Positions 30,601-40,743 of a stretch of 64,000 nt of DNA are shown piece by piece. Within the stretch, counting starts at the first letter, position 1. The number at the start of each line of letters is the position of its first letter. The stretch spans positions 62,001 to 126,000 of the forward strand of contig JANFNE010000015.1 in the NCBI GenBank assembly GCA_024867545.1, written 5' to 3'. The position numbers and the translations under genes were made by a program. This DNA comes from Phytopythium helicoides (Eukaryota; Oomycota; Peronosporomycetes; Pythiales; Pythiaceae). The notes below the pieces were generated by a model, which was not told the origin of the DNA, made no database searches, and saw nothing but the letters and a program-made list of their open reading frames with translations.

Positions 30601-33472
30601 ACCAACTCGTGCACCCGAGCCATCACCATAGGCTTCAGCTCCACATACGCATCAAAAGTACTCTCCTCACCAACCAACGCGTTCTTCAACAGAGGCATCG
30701 CACCACTCAACAACGCATTCTCAATCGGAGACGATCCACCATCCACTAGGATACTGCCCGCACCACGGATACTGTGCAGCACGCGATTCAGACGGTTCGA
30801 CCACGACTTGACAGTAATATCCTTTGCGTCTTCCAACTCTTTCAGCTCATTCAGGGGTGTCACGAGATGATCCTGCAGCAACTCCAGACCAAATGCGAAC
30901 TCCTCCGCGTTCGGCTCGTGCCACGAAATGTCCAGGCGCTTCCACGACACACTCACACCCAGATACTGGAACGCACCGCTATCGTTCGACACCGCATCCT
31001 GCCACTGTTCGCGAGGTAGCGATCGGAAGTCGTGCGTGTACACGCCGAGCAAAGCATTCAGCAGATGTTGGAGCACTCGAGACGCCACCTCGTACACGTC
31101 CTTGTCGTCTTCCTTGGTCAGAAAGTGTCGGAGAATCACCGTGAGCTCGTTACGGTAGCGCAGCAAGAAGCGGTCGTCAGGGTCATTGAATCGTACGAGA
31201 CCGTTGAGGAGGTAGAGGTTCCAAATCTTCTCGCTGGTGGTGAGTGTGGATACGTCGATGGATGTCTTGGTGACGCGGAGCTTGTCGAACACAATTGGAA
31301 TGATCTGCTTGAAAGCAAGTGGCGGATTACCCTGCAAACACTTGTATATCAGCCGAGCGACAAGTTTGCAGCTGGAAGCCTGAGGTTAGGAAAATATCAG
31401 TGAGGAAGTCGAGAGTCTTGCGAAGTGCGCGCTCATAAATGGATGGAGACATCTGCGGGTAGAGCAGTGCAAGCAGACTGACAATCTCCCGGGCTGCGTT
31501 GTCCTCCACCACGTTTTCACTGTCTGAGCTGTGCGATCCGCCCTCGATGTCTCGTGTGCGAGACTTCAGGAATTGCAGGCAGCGATCTAGGACCTCCAAA
31601 CTCCAATCTTCAAGAAACGAACCCAGCTCCCAGAGCTTCTGGTCCGTCTCTGCATCCAATTCGATCACGGATGCGAAGACTACGCCCTCCATCTCGGAGA
31701 AGAGTTGCTTTGACAGAGCTCCGCGAGACTGCGTCGCTTTGAAGTTGCCTTTGGCTGAATCATTGATCAACGGCAACCACGACAGCAGCTGGAAATAGAG
31801 CGAAATCGTCGACATTGTCTTGGAGTCATCATTGGGGTCGATGCCTGGAAGTGTTAGCGTCAATATTGACGACAAGTACCTCGAGAAGAACACCCCCGTG
31901 GTGTCTGGGCGCTTGCCGTACATCAGATGGTATAGAAAGACAGACATGGATGAAATGGCGCTGGCTGCTAGATGCGAGTGACTCATCGCGATCGGATCCA
32001 GCGCATTCATCATGTTCTCCAGCACAGGAGTCGCACAGTGCGCTGGGTCGATGCAGATCACTACCTCAATCATGCTCATGCACTTTGTTGTGACAGAGCG
32101 ACTCTTGGAGTAGATGCCCAGCAGTGCGATCTCCGTAATAGCAGTCAGCAGCGGGCGACACGTTTCTAGTGACAACGTTCGCTTACTGGGATCAGCAAGG
32201 GCCTTTTCACGGCCCAATCGCTTTGCGAGCGTTGTCGTGTAAGCTCCCAGCGCAACGCCGAGCGAGTCCGCAACATTTGCTACATTGGACGGGTGGAAGA
32301 ACGCCTTCATGACAGCAAATAGCTCCAGTGTGAGCTCCGATGGTGTTCTTCCGTCTCCAGCACTATCTACGTTGGCGTCATCACTCAGGAGAAACACCAT
32401 GAGTCGCATGGCGTACCCTACGGGGTCCTTGGACCCGTTGATAGCGCTGTACTCGAGTGGCCACGCCGACGTCTTGAAAGCGTCAACAAGATCGGATGGG
32501 AAATCCAGGTAGTCGTGGACTTTGGCGAAGATGAACGGAAGATACGGCTTCCAGAGACTCGGGTTCTGGTACCTCTTGGCGACGCGCGACATGACCTTGA
32601 GCCAATGACCATCCCACTCGGGGTTCTGAGAGTTGAGTGCCCATGTAGCAAACCACTCGGGCAGAAGCCGCTCGATCTCGGGTTCGGCTGCCTCTCGGTC
32701 CGCAGCTGGCAGCACGAAGAAGAGCGAAAAGAAGGCCATGTCGCGAAAGCAGTGGACGTGCGTCACATTCTTGATGCTGGCACCAAACTCGGCCCACAGC
32801 TCGGTCACCAAGGGGACGCTCGGATCTGAGGCGCGAAGCAGCGTACGCGCCTCCTCAGCACTCCCCATCGTGCTCTGCACGAGCTCCATGGTTGGCATCT
32901 CGCCCGCGCGGCGAAACGCCCCTTTGCCGCTGAAGCACGCTCTCTCCGCCGCTCGCTTGATGTCGCGCCAGTCAACCTTGATCTCTTCGTCATCGCCTGC
33001 AGCCTCGTCGTCGTCTCCTCGGGCCGCGCGCTTCTTCCACTGGCGCATAGCGATCTCGAGCACCTTGAGCGCCTGCACCTCCATGTCCACCGAGCGTAGC
33101 ACGTTCCCATCACGCGTCCACAGCAGCGCGATCGAGCTCGCGCAGCAGCCGCGCGTGCAGCGCCCTCGGCAGCTCATGCTTGAGGCTGAAGCATATGCCC
33201 ACGTCCTGCAGGTGGCGCAGCTCCAGCGCGCGCTCGTCGCCACTCCCCGCCGCGGATACCCGCGAGCCGCTCGCACAGCGCCTGTCTCCAGGGGAAACCG
33301 CGCCAATCGGGAGAAACGTGAGCCCTCCGGCCGGGAAAACCCGCATATCGCGCAAGCCGCGCACCTCGACGCGTCCAAAGAGCGCCAGCCGCTCGCGCTC
33401 GACGCCCGCGGCCTCCACGTGCGGCGGCAGCAGCGCGTAGTACGGGTGCATGTCCCGTCCGGCCGCTCGCAT
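27624..33472 (-). pseudogene. PA200/Blm10 proteasome activator paralog, left copy (PSME4-A), broken frames
   Basis: A homolog of the right-arm PA200 gene along its whole length. The order of landmarks is YALLPPHV at the N terminus, LLPEWFATWALNSQNPEWDGHW, TLPGIDPNDD, AFKQIIPIVFDKL, and a C-terminal KRTHQDTWAETKARLTPAQ ending PSYFS. The frame is broken at five places or more. Two are in exon 2 near 33,210 and 33,130, after an intron beginning gtgcgc. The others are near 31,345 (one extra base), 28,640, and 28,199 (a run of five T where six would fit). Apart from a central block that is almost identical to the right copy, the two proteins are clearly diverged. Either this is a recent pseudogene or the consensus has several indel errors; five breaks in one gene favour decay. 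Confidence 0.72.
30582..31316 (-). repeat. Gene-conversion tract in PSME4-A
   Basis: About 735 nt of coding DNA almost identical to 35,823-36,558 in the paralog, flanked on both sides by strongly diverged sequence. The protein block runs from AFKQIIPIVFDKL to VVFWREN. Confidence 0.85.
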
Positions 33473-33717
33473 GCCGGTGCACTTTGGAAGAAATGGTGGA
33501 AGGCGGCGTGTACCACACCTCTTCGCCCGTTACGTCTATTTGTGGCCAATGGAAACGGTTCGAAACCTGCCAAGTGGCCAATCAGCATCGTCCAACGGAT
33601 CGTGACTCAGAAAGCGCTGTCCCAGATAGAATGGTTGCGGATTGCATCATCCAACGCCTTTGGGGGGAAAAGATCCTCGAGCGTCACTTTGCAAGTTGCC
33701 GGGCGGAGCGCACGACG
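33473..33717. promoter_or_regulatory. Divergent promoter of the two PSME4 paralogs, with two CCAAT boxes
   Basis: 245 nt between head-to-head starts. CCAAT pentamers occur at 33,546-33,550 and 33,578-33,582, the second within ggccaatcag, a strong CCAAT box. The axis of the large inverted duplication falls in or close to this segment. Confidence 0.55.
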
Positions 33718-36700
33718 ATGGCGAGCGCGACGGCTGCGCATCGATTCTATGCGCTGCTGCCGCCGCACGTGGCGCCCGAGAGCGTCGAGACCGAGCGCCT
33801 GGCGCTGCTGGAGCGCGTGCAGGTGCGTTTCCCGCGCTGGCACCCGCTTGTGAACGGCCTTTCTCACGTTGAAATTCTTCCTGCGCGCAGCAAACGCTCG
33901 AGGTGTTGAGGACCAGCGGTGGGGAGCTGCAGGCGCACCATTTCCGAGCGATTACGACGTATGTGGAGCTCAAGCACGAGCTGCCGGCGCGGCTGCACGC
34001 CGAGCTGGTCGACGTGCTGGTGGAGTCGCTGTGGAAGGAGAAGAGCGCGGCGCCGCTGGGAGACGTCAACCTGCAGAACCGCGCGCTCAAGGTGCTGGCG
34101 ACGCTGGCGAGGGAGTGGAAGCACCGAGCGGAAAGTGGCAAGAACGGGATCGCGCTCTCGATCGATTGGCAAGTCGTGAGGGAAGCAGTTGAGCGCGCGT
34201 GCTTTAGTACACCTGGCAGCTTCCGCCGCGCGTCGCAGCCCTGGCTCGCGCAGATTGCAGATTGCACCGTCAAGGTCGCGGAGCAGGTGCGATCACTGCT
34301 GCGGCCGTCGAGTGGGCTGCTGGTAGAGCAGCTGTGGGGGGAATTCGGACCGACGATCCAGGACACGAGCCGCATGGAGTGCTTCCAGGCGCTGGCAACG
34401 TTCTCGCTTCTGCTATCGTTCACAGAAGGCACTGCAGACGTTCAGTCGTCGGTCGAGAAGCTGCTTCCAGAGTGGCTTGCGGCGTGGGCGCGGATCTCAC
34501 GCTGCGCTGAGTGGGACGGGCATTGGATCAAGATCCTGTCGCGCGTCGCCAAACGACTACCAAGCTCGAGCCTATGGGACGCGCACATTGCATTTATCTT
34601 TGCCAAGATCCACGACAGCCTGGCACTTCCATCAGACTTTGGTCCGCCACCGAAGAACAATGTGTGGCCTTCAGCCGCGTCGACGCTGAATGGCTCGAAG
34701 AACTTCGAGAACTATACTGCCAAGTTTTGCGTGTACCTGATGCAAAACCCTGTCGCGGAAGATCAGCCAGCGCGAGCGAACCAGCTCGCGTGCGAGCTTC
34801 TCCACACAGTCAAAGGATTCTTTCATCCGTCAAACGTGTCTAAAGCTGCAGGTCCAGTCGTCTCAATGTTGCACTCTCTCAGCGAAGAGCTTGCGTATCG
34901 CCTTGGTCGAGAAAAAGCTGGGGAAAATGATGGGAACCAGTTGGCTTTGAGCTCGTGCCGTGGCGTTCTTGACGAATTGCTACAGATCATGCTGCTGGGG
35001 ATCTACTCCAAGAACAGGGCCGTATCGATGAAGTGCGCGCTCGTCATCAAGAACATCCTGTGTATCGATCCAGTGCAATACACAACAACGGTACTGGATG
35101 AGATGGTGCGCGCACTCGACCCGATGGCGATGAGTCAGTCCCATTTGGCGTCCACATCGATCACGTCGATGGCGACATTTCTGTTCCACTTGATGTGTGG
35201 CCGCAACGAGAAGAGTACTGGCGCATTCTTTACGACTTATCTCTTACCGATTTTGAAGCTGACTCTCCCTGGTATTGACGCAAATGACGAGCGCAAGACT
35301 ATTTCGACAGTCATGTTGTACTTCCAAATCCTGGGGTGGCTTCCGCTCGTGAATGACTCGAGCAAATCATCTGGTCAAAGCACCAAGTCTCGCGGACAGC
35401 TTTCAACCACGCTCTTCGATGACATGACCACGACTGCGTTTGTTAGTGTTGATGCTCCGAATGCTGAAAATGACCAACGTCTATGGGAGCTCGGCTCATC
35501 ACTTGAGGAATGGGCACTCACACTGCTGTCTCGCTGCTTCCAGTTCTTCTCATCTCGCGCTAGCGCTGCTGAGCAGTCATCGTCAAATCGTGGTGGACGC
35601 GGACAAACCGGACGAAAGGGCGACGATGCCGATGAAGACCAGGTTGCGATGCAGGTTGCCAATATGCTATCGCTTCTGTACTCCCAACTATCACCGCCAC
35701 TCTTTACTCAAGCGCTTCGCCAGACAACGTCATTTCTTTCCAACATGTTTTCCTCAGCATCATCTAACGGCAAACTCGTCGAACAGCTGTTGTATTCTTG
35801 CCTACAAGGTAACCCGTCGGTCGCTTTCAAACAGATCATTCCAATTGTGTTCGACAAGCTCCGCGTCACCAAGACATCCATCGACGTATCCACACTCACC
35901 ACCAGCGAGAAGATTTGGAACCTCTACCTCCTCAACGGTCTCGTGCGATTCAATGACCCTGATGACCGCTTCTTGCTGCGCTACCGTAACGAGCTCACGG
36001 TGATTCTCCGACACTTTCTGACCAAGGAAGATGACAAGGACGTGTACGAGGTGGCGTCTCGAGTGCTTCAGCATCTACTGAATGCTTTGCTCGGTGTGTA
36101 CACGCACGACTTCCGATCGCTACCTCGCGAACAATGGCAGGATGCGGTGTCGAACGATAGCGGTGCGTTCCAGTACCTGGGTGTGAGTGTGTCGTGGAAG
36201 CGCCTGGACATTTCGTGGCACGAGCCAAACGCGGAGGAGTTTGCGTTTGGTCTGGAGTTGCTGCAAGATCATCTCGTGACACCCCTGAATGAGCTGAAGG
36301 AGTTAGAGGACGCGAAGGATATCACTGTCAAGTCGTGGTCGAACCGTCTGAACCGTGTGCTGCACAGTATCCGTGGTGCGGGGAGCATCCTAGTGGATGG
36401 TGAGTCGTCTCCGATTGAGAATGCGTTGTTGAGTGGTGCGATGCCTTTGTTGAAGAACGCGTTGGTTGGTGACGAGAATACTTTTAATGCGTATGTGGAG
36501 CTGAAGCCTATGGTGATGGCTCGGGTGCACGAATTGGTGGTATTCTGGCGAGAGAATGGCACTGGAGGCACCGTTGAGATTCCTCTCCTTCGATTGCTGC
36601 TGTCAAATATTGCGCAACTGCTGATATGGCGTGGGAAATCGAACGAGGAGTTCCGAATGAAGGAGAAACAAAGCAGATTCTCGGTGCGAGCAACCCTTGA

Positions 36701-39503
36701 CGCTGCGTCGTACGCGTACCAGAAGTCTCTGCGAAAGCGACAAAAGAACGCTGTGATTGATCCTTTGGTTGTGGCGTCTCGCAATGACAAGGTTGAGATG
36801 GTGAATTTCTTCCAAGAAAAGCGTAGTGTGCAGCAGCACTATGCGATTGCAAATGCAATTTTCCAGGATAAGTTGGGAGGCGAGATCAAGCACTTGTACG
36901 AGCAGCTGCTCGACGATGTGAGAGCACTTCTGAAAAACACGTACGAGCCGATTCGCGCAGAGGCTGCGCATGTCATGCAAGACACTCACGAGTTGTATGC
37001 AAAATGGCTGTACTCTCGCGTATCGACACTTGTAGATGAGCTGTCGGCTTCCTCGGAGAAATTACAAGAAGAAACTGTGTCTGGCATTGTGTACATGCTG
37101 ACTCTAACGCTAGCACGTCGCAACTTGTGGGGCCGTCGTGACGACTTGCTCGCGCGTGTTCTCGCTCTGCTACTGAAGAGCGATGATTTGATTCTGAACC
37201 GAATCGATGATGAAGCCAAGAAGACCAAGGCTAACGCAAAGCTTCAGGGCTACCTCTTGATGTTGATCGCGAGCTGGCGATACGTTAGTGCCCACCGTCA
37301 GGCTGATATCCTCCGTAAGATTTTACAGGCGGAACCGAAGGCTTCTGAGCACTGGAAGTTCCAGCTGCTACACCTTGTTATGCTATACCCGTTCCTTCAA
37401 TCCGATGAGACGCCGATTCCAACTGAGCTGGTGCAGTTGGTGATCCGCCAAACGCGGCACGAGGTTCTTCCTGTGCGTCAAGTTGCACAGCTGCTGTTTA
37501 CCTCACTTGTGGAGCTCCACAAGTACGGAACTCGCCAAGAGAGCGTGGGCGAGCTGCTTTACTCTACCGAAACTCTAGACACAGTCGTGACGTCCATGTT
37601 CGACAACTACAAGAACTCGAACCGATTTGCGGCGTCCGCAGATGGACAGCACGCTGAGTCGGCACCGAGCAACTGGTCGTTTGGCGTGAACGATATCATT
37701 CGCCACTTGTCAGCAGGTCCAAACGCGTTCCCCAAGTCTCCCTTCTTATCGTCAGTGCGAGTCTTAAACCAGTCAAGCGGTCAAATGTCGAATGTGAGCC
37801 TCGCCTCCACCAAGCTGGTCGAGAACCTCGTGCTGATCGACCTGTCTCGATTCTTTGCCAGCGGTGTGCTTGATTCTCTTCGAAAGCTTGCTGCCGAGCG
37901 AGTGGACGCCGCAGTCCCGCAGGAAGAACGTCAAGCAGCATTGTCGACGCTGGCAGACTGGATCGCTGGCATGCTGCATGCACTGCTGATAGTCGAGACG
38001 ATCTCCGAGGCTGAGGTGAACAATCACATCCAGGCAATCTTGGAGCTTGTTGCTACAATTCTATCGTCGCTCAGCGTCGTGCTGATCGACCAGTGGCGGC
38101 AGGTACTGTACCTTGCCTCTCGGCCATCGAAGCACCGTCGAGTCATGCTGCAACGCCTCGAACCTATCACATCGCACCTGCTGACTCAGTTAGAGAACTC
38201 ATTTGCTCAAGCAACCACGGAAGACTACGCCCGGCAAGCCAAGTGGCTGGGGCTGACAGAGGTGATTGTTGTCCATTTCCTCGGCGCATCCATGTCGCGC
38301 ACATCTCCTGACGATATCAGCCTGCTCCGTTCGATCACTACGACGATGTGCGATAGGGTGCTCAAGGTGCTCACAGCACACGCTTTGACGCACCAGTACA
38401 AGATCATCCGTCAAGGTGCTGGTCGGCTCCTGTTTGTGCTTGGAGCTTACGCTTTTTCTTCTACGTCACCTCCGTCCCCAGTTGAGGCTGCGGCAATCCC
38501 AATTGGTCCACTCGTCGCTGCCACGGGACTTGACTGGTCTTCCTCAAGTCCAGCTCCTTCGGGCGAAGACGTTGACGGGGACGAGCTGAATGAAGCTGCA
38601 GCGGTCGCTCTTCATGCGAAGGAGACAGCGATGCACTGGCTGGACGATTGCCGGCAGTTTGGCGAGGCCCGAGATGTTGCAGCCGTGCTGGCGCAGCTCC
38701 TGCCAGTGGCACTGCTGTCGCAGAACCACCCGAAGGCGGAAGTTGCGGTGCAGGCGAAGAACACGTCAGATGCGGTCTCCATGTCGCTGCGGCTGTTTGA
38801 GGGTGCGACGAACCACGAGGCCGGGACCGTGGACGGTTTGCTCGACCTGTTGGCGCTCATGGCGCGGTCGCCGGTGTGGAAGACGCGCGGTGCCGTGATT
38901 CGGTTCCTCATGACGTTTGCGTTCTATCACTGGACGGGGCTCTCTGCTGCGCAGAAGCAGCGCGTGCACGAGCTAGTCGAGTCGTTCCTGACGGACGAGC
39001 AGCGCGAGGTGCAGGCGATGGCCAAGATCGCGCTGCGCAGCCTGATCCACAACGAGAGTGAGTCAGCGGTTCGGGATCTGAGCGTGCGGCTCACGGACGA
39101 GGCGGCGCAGGCGCGCGTCAAGTTCCCCAAGCAGAGGCGACGACTTGAGCGGCTGGAGAAGGAGGAGGGTACGGCCGATGAGGACCTGAAGCAGGCTCGG
39201 GATCGCTTGGCGACTACCGAGGCACGCATGACTCGCAGTGTTCTGGGCATGAGTGCTATTGTACTCGCGTTCCCGCACGAGACGCCGGCATTTGTGCCGC
39301 CCATGTTCGAGGAGCTGGGGCGGTTCCTGTACCTGAAGGCGCGGTCTCCGGCTGCCTCCTTCCTGGAGAAGGCCGTGAAGGAGACGCTGCTGGAGTTCCG
39401 GCGCACGCACCAGGACAACTGGGCCGAGACCAAGCGCCAGTTCTCTCGCGCGCAGCTCGACGTGCTCGAGGACGTGGCCATCGCCCCCAGCTACTTTAGC
39501 TAG
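33718..39503 (+). CDS. PSME4: Proteasome activator PA200/Blm10 homolog (PSME4-B)
   Basis: About 1,905 residues: exon 1 33,718-33,822 and exon 2 33,891-39,503, split by a 68-nt intron (gtgcgt...gcgcag) in phase 0. PA200/Blm10 is a HEAT-repeat solenoid that caps the 20S proteasome and promotes degradation of acetylated histones and unfolded proteins. Signatures are EWLAAWARISRCAEWDGHW, KLTLPGIDANDERK and the C-terminal domain with LLEFRRTHQDNWAETKRQF. The last residues are SYFS. The family's HbYX-type C terminus (YYA in PA200 and Blm10) inserts into the 20S alpha pocket; here Phe replaces the penultimate Tyr. Length matches human PA200 (about 1,840). It is divergent from its broken paralog. Ecm29 was considered because of size, but the C terminus is decisive for PA200. 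Confidence 0.92.
35823..36558 (+). repeat. Gene-conversion tract in PSME4-B
   Basis: Counterpart of 30,582-31,316; only scattered, mostly synonymous differences, while the flanks are strongly diverged. Confidence 0.85.
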
Positions 39504-39889
39504 TCGGCTTCAAGTTGAAGTGGCTTTGGTAAACATTTTCTTCAAAAATATATGTCGAAAAAAAAATGCCTCAATCCGTCGTAAACGTAACACATTGGCT
39601 CTTGTACAGGAATATGCCTCCCCTCCCGCTCTTGTACAGGAATCTTCGGGAGTATTACATACACCCATAGCGGATTCCGCTACCCTGTTCTGGCATTTCA
39701 CGAATCCGACCACCACTTTTGGAATCAGCCAATCAGAGGCCGCCAAAATTCCTAGCATTTCTAACAACATTTCTAGCATGGACTACCTGGAAGTCAATTG
39801 TCGCTCTTGTACAGGAAGATGCACTCGTTGCCTTCCCCTCCTGCCAAGCGAGGTTACGTCGGGTTCCAGCCAAGGCAAAGCGCCGCACG
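39504..39889. other. Upstream region of zinc-finger gene
   Basis: 386 nt after PSME4-B. It holds three exact 15-mers (separate entry), a CCAAT box in gccaatcag at 39,729-39,733, and A-rich tracts near 39,545-39,567. Confidence 0.5.
39598..39817 (+). repeat. Three exact copies of a 15-mer, gctcttgtacaggaa
   Basis: Copies at 39,598-39,612, 39,628-39,642 and 39,803-39,817, all in the same orientation in the 300 nt before the zinc-finger gene start. The first two are 30 nt apart. They could be binding sites for a regulator or traces of a mobile sequence; nothing else in the window explains them. Confidence 0.8.
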
Positions 39890-40603
39890 ATGGTGGGCAA
39901 CAAGCACAAGAACGGCATCATCTGCACGTTCCCGGGCTGCGAGAAGGCCATGCGGACGCAAAAGTTCAAATTGCACTTCACCAAGGCGCACCTCAAGCAG
40001 GGCGAGGCCTACTCGGTCGAGCACCGGCGGCGCTTCGAGGTCGCGCGCGAGGACAGCGCGTCTTCCGCGGCCGCAAATGGCGCACTTTCCGCGGCAAACG
40101 GCGCGAGTTCCGCGGCGAGCGAGGAGCTCAAGGGCGAGCCGCGCGGCGAGAACGAGCAGGCGCAGGAGCTCGCGCAGGAGATGCGCGCGGACGTGGCCTG
40201 GGCGCTCAAGCAGCAGGCGCACGCGCAGCAGCAGTTTGAGCAGCAGCTGCGCGTGGCGCACGAAGGTGCTGCGCCCGTGGCCGTGGCTGTGGGCGCCAAG
40301 CGGCCCGCTGCGGCGCTCGAGGAGCAGGTCGCGGACGTGCAGGCGTCGATGGCGGCGGCGGAGCCCGCGAACGCGCTGCTCGTCGACTTTGTCGCGCTCA
40401 TGGACCGGCGGTTCCACGAGCTCGCGAGCAAGATGGGCGAGATGATTGAGGTGCAGAAGGAGCTCATCGACGCGCTCAAGGGACCCGTGGGGCACCAGGC
40501 GCCGGCGCTCGCGCTCGCGACGGCAGCAGAGGCAGTCATGAAGCGCCGCAAGAAGGCCGGCTCCTTGGCGACCAGCGGCGCACCAGGCAGCGCAGTCGTA
40601 TAA
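39890..40603 (+). CDS. Small C2H2-type zinc-finger-like protein
   Basis: 237 residues from the ATG of MVGNKHKNG. A single C2H2-like pattern is seen at about residues 10-28: CTFPGCEKAMRTQKFKLHFTKAH (shown here split as CTFPGC, then KLHFTKAH), with the C-x4-C and H-x4-H spacing of a finger. An alanine/serine tract (SSAAANGALSAANGASSAAS) and a glutamine-rich helical region follow (about 90-160). The C terminus is a probable coiled coil around LMDRRFHELASKMGEMIE and basic MKRRKKAG. Possibly a nuclear, dimerising DNA-binding protein. Codon use is more GC-rich than PSME4-B. It sits where the duplicated GT60 gene should be, so it may have arrived after the duplication. Confidence 0.62.
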   Translation: MVGNKHKNGIICTFPGCEKAMRTQKFKLHFTKAHLKQGEAYSVEHRRRFEVAREDSASSAAANGALSAANGASSAASEELKGEPRGENEQAQELAQEMRADVAWALKQQAHAQQQFEQQLRVAHEGAAPVAVAVGAKRPAAALEEQVADVQASMAAAEPANALLVDFVALMDRRFHELASKMGEMIEVQKELIDALKGPVGHQAPALALATAAEAVMKRRKKAGSLATSGAPGSAVV

Positions 40604-40679
40604 GCAGCTTTTTATGACAATGCATGGGAGTCGATTATGAGTGGAGCTTTGTGCGTGCGCGTCCAGTGCTCTCTTCCAT

Positions 40680-40743
40680 GCCCAGCGGCCCCGGGCTCGT
40701 TGCGCCGGCAGTTTGGGTCGAAAGCATCCGAGAGCAAGGACTA
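40680..40743 (+). pseudogene. Remnant of the 3' end of a GT60 gene
   Basis: It keeps the last codons and stop of the left-arm GT60 gene (cggcagtttgggtcgaaagc, reading RQFGSKASESKD then stop), plus degraded sequence just upstream. The rest of the gene is absent on this arm. It is non-functional and shows that the duplicated segment once reached into GT60. Confidence 0.8.

Noticed and set aside
31327..31480. An intron in PSME4-A at the ctaac...cag sequence near 31,370
   Set aside because: It looks like a branch point and acceptor, but the sequence before it is coding by alignment with the paralog and no suitable donor is near; a one-base frame break explains it better.
33718..39503. Ecm29 proteasome adaptor
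   Set aside because: First thought from size and HEAT-like repeats, but PGIDxND, the RRTHQDNW segment and the C-terminal aromatic motif are PA200/Blm10 features.
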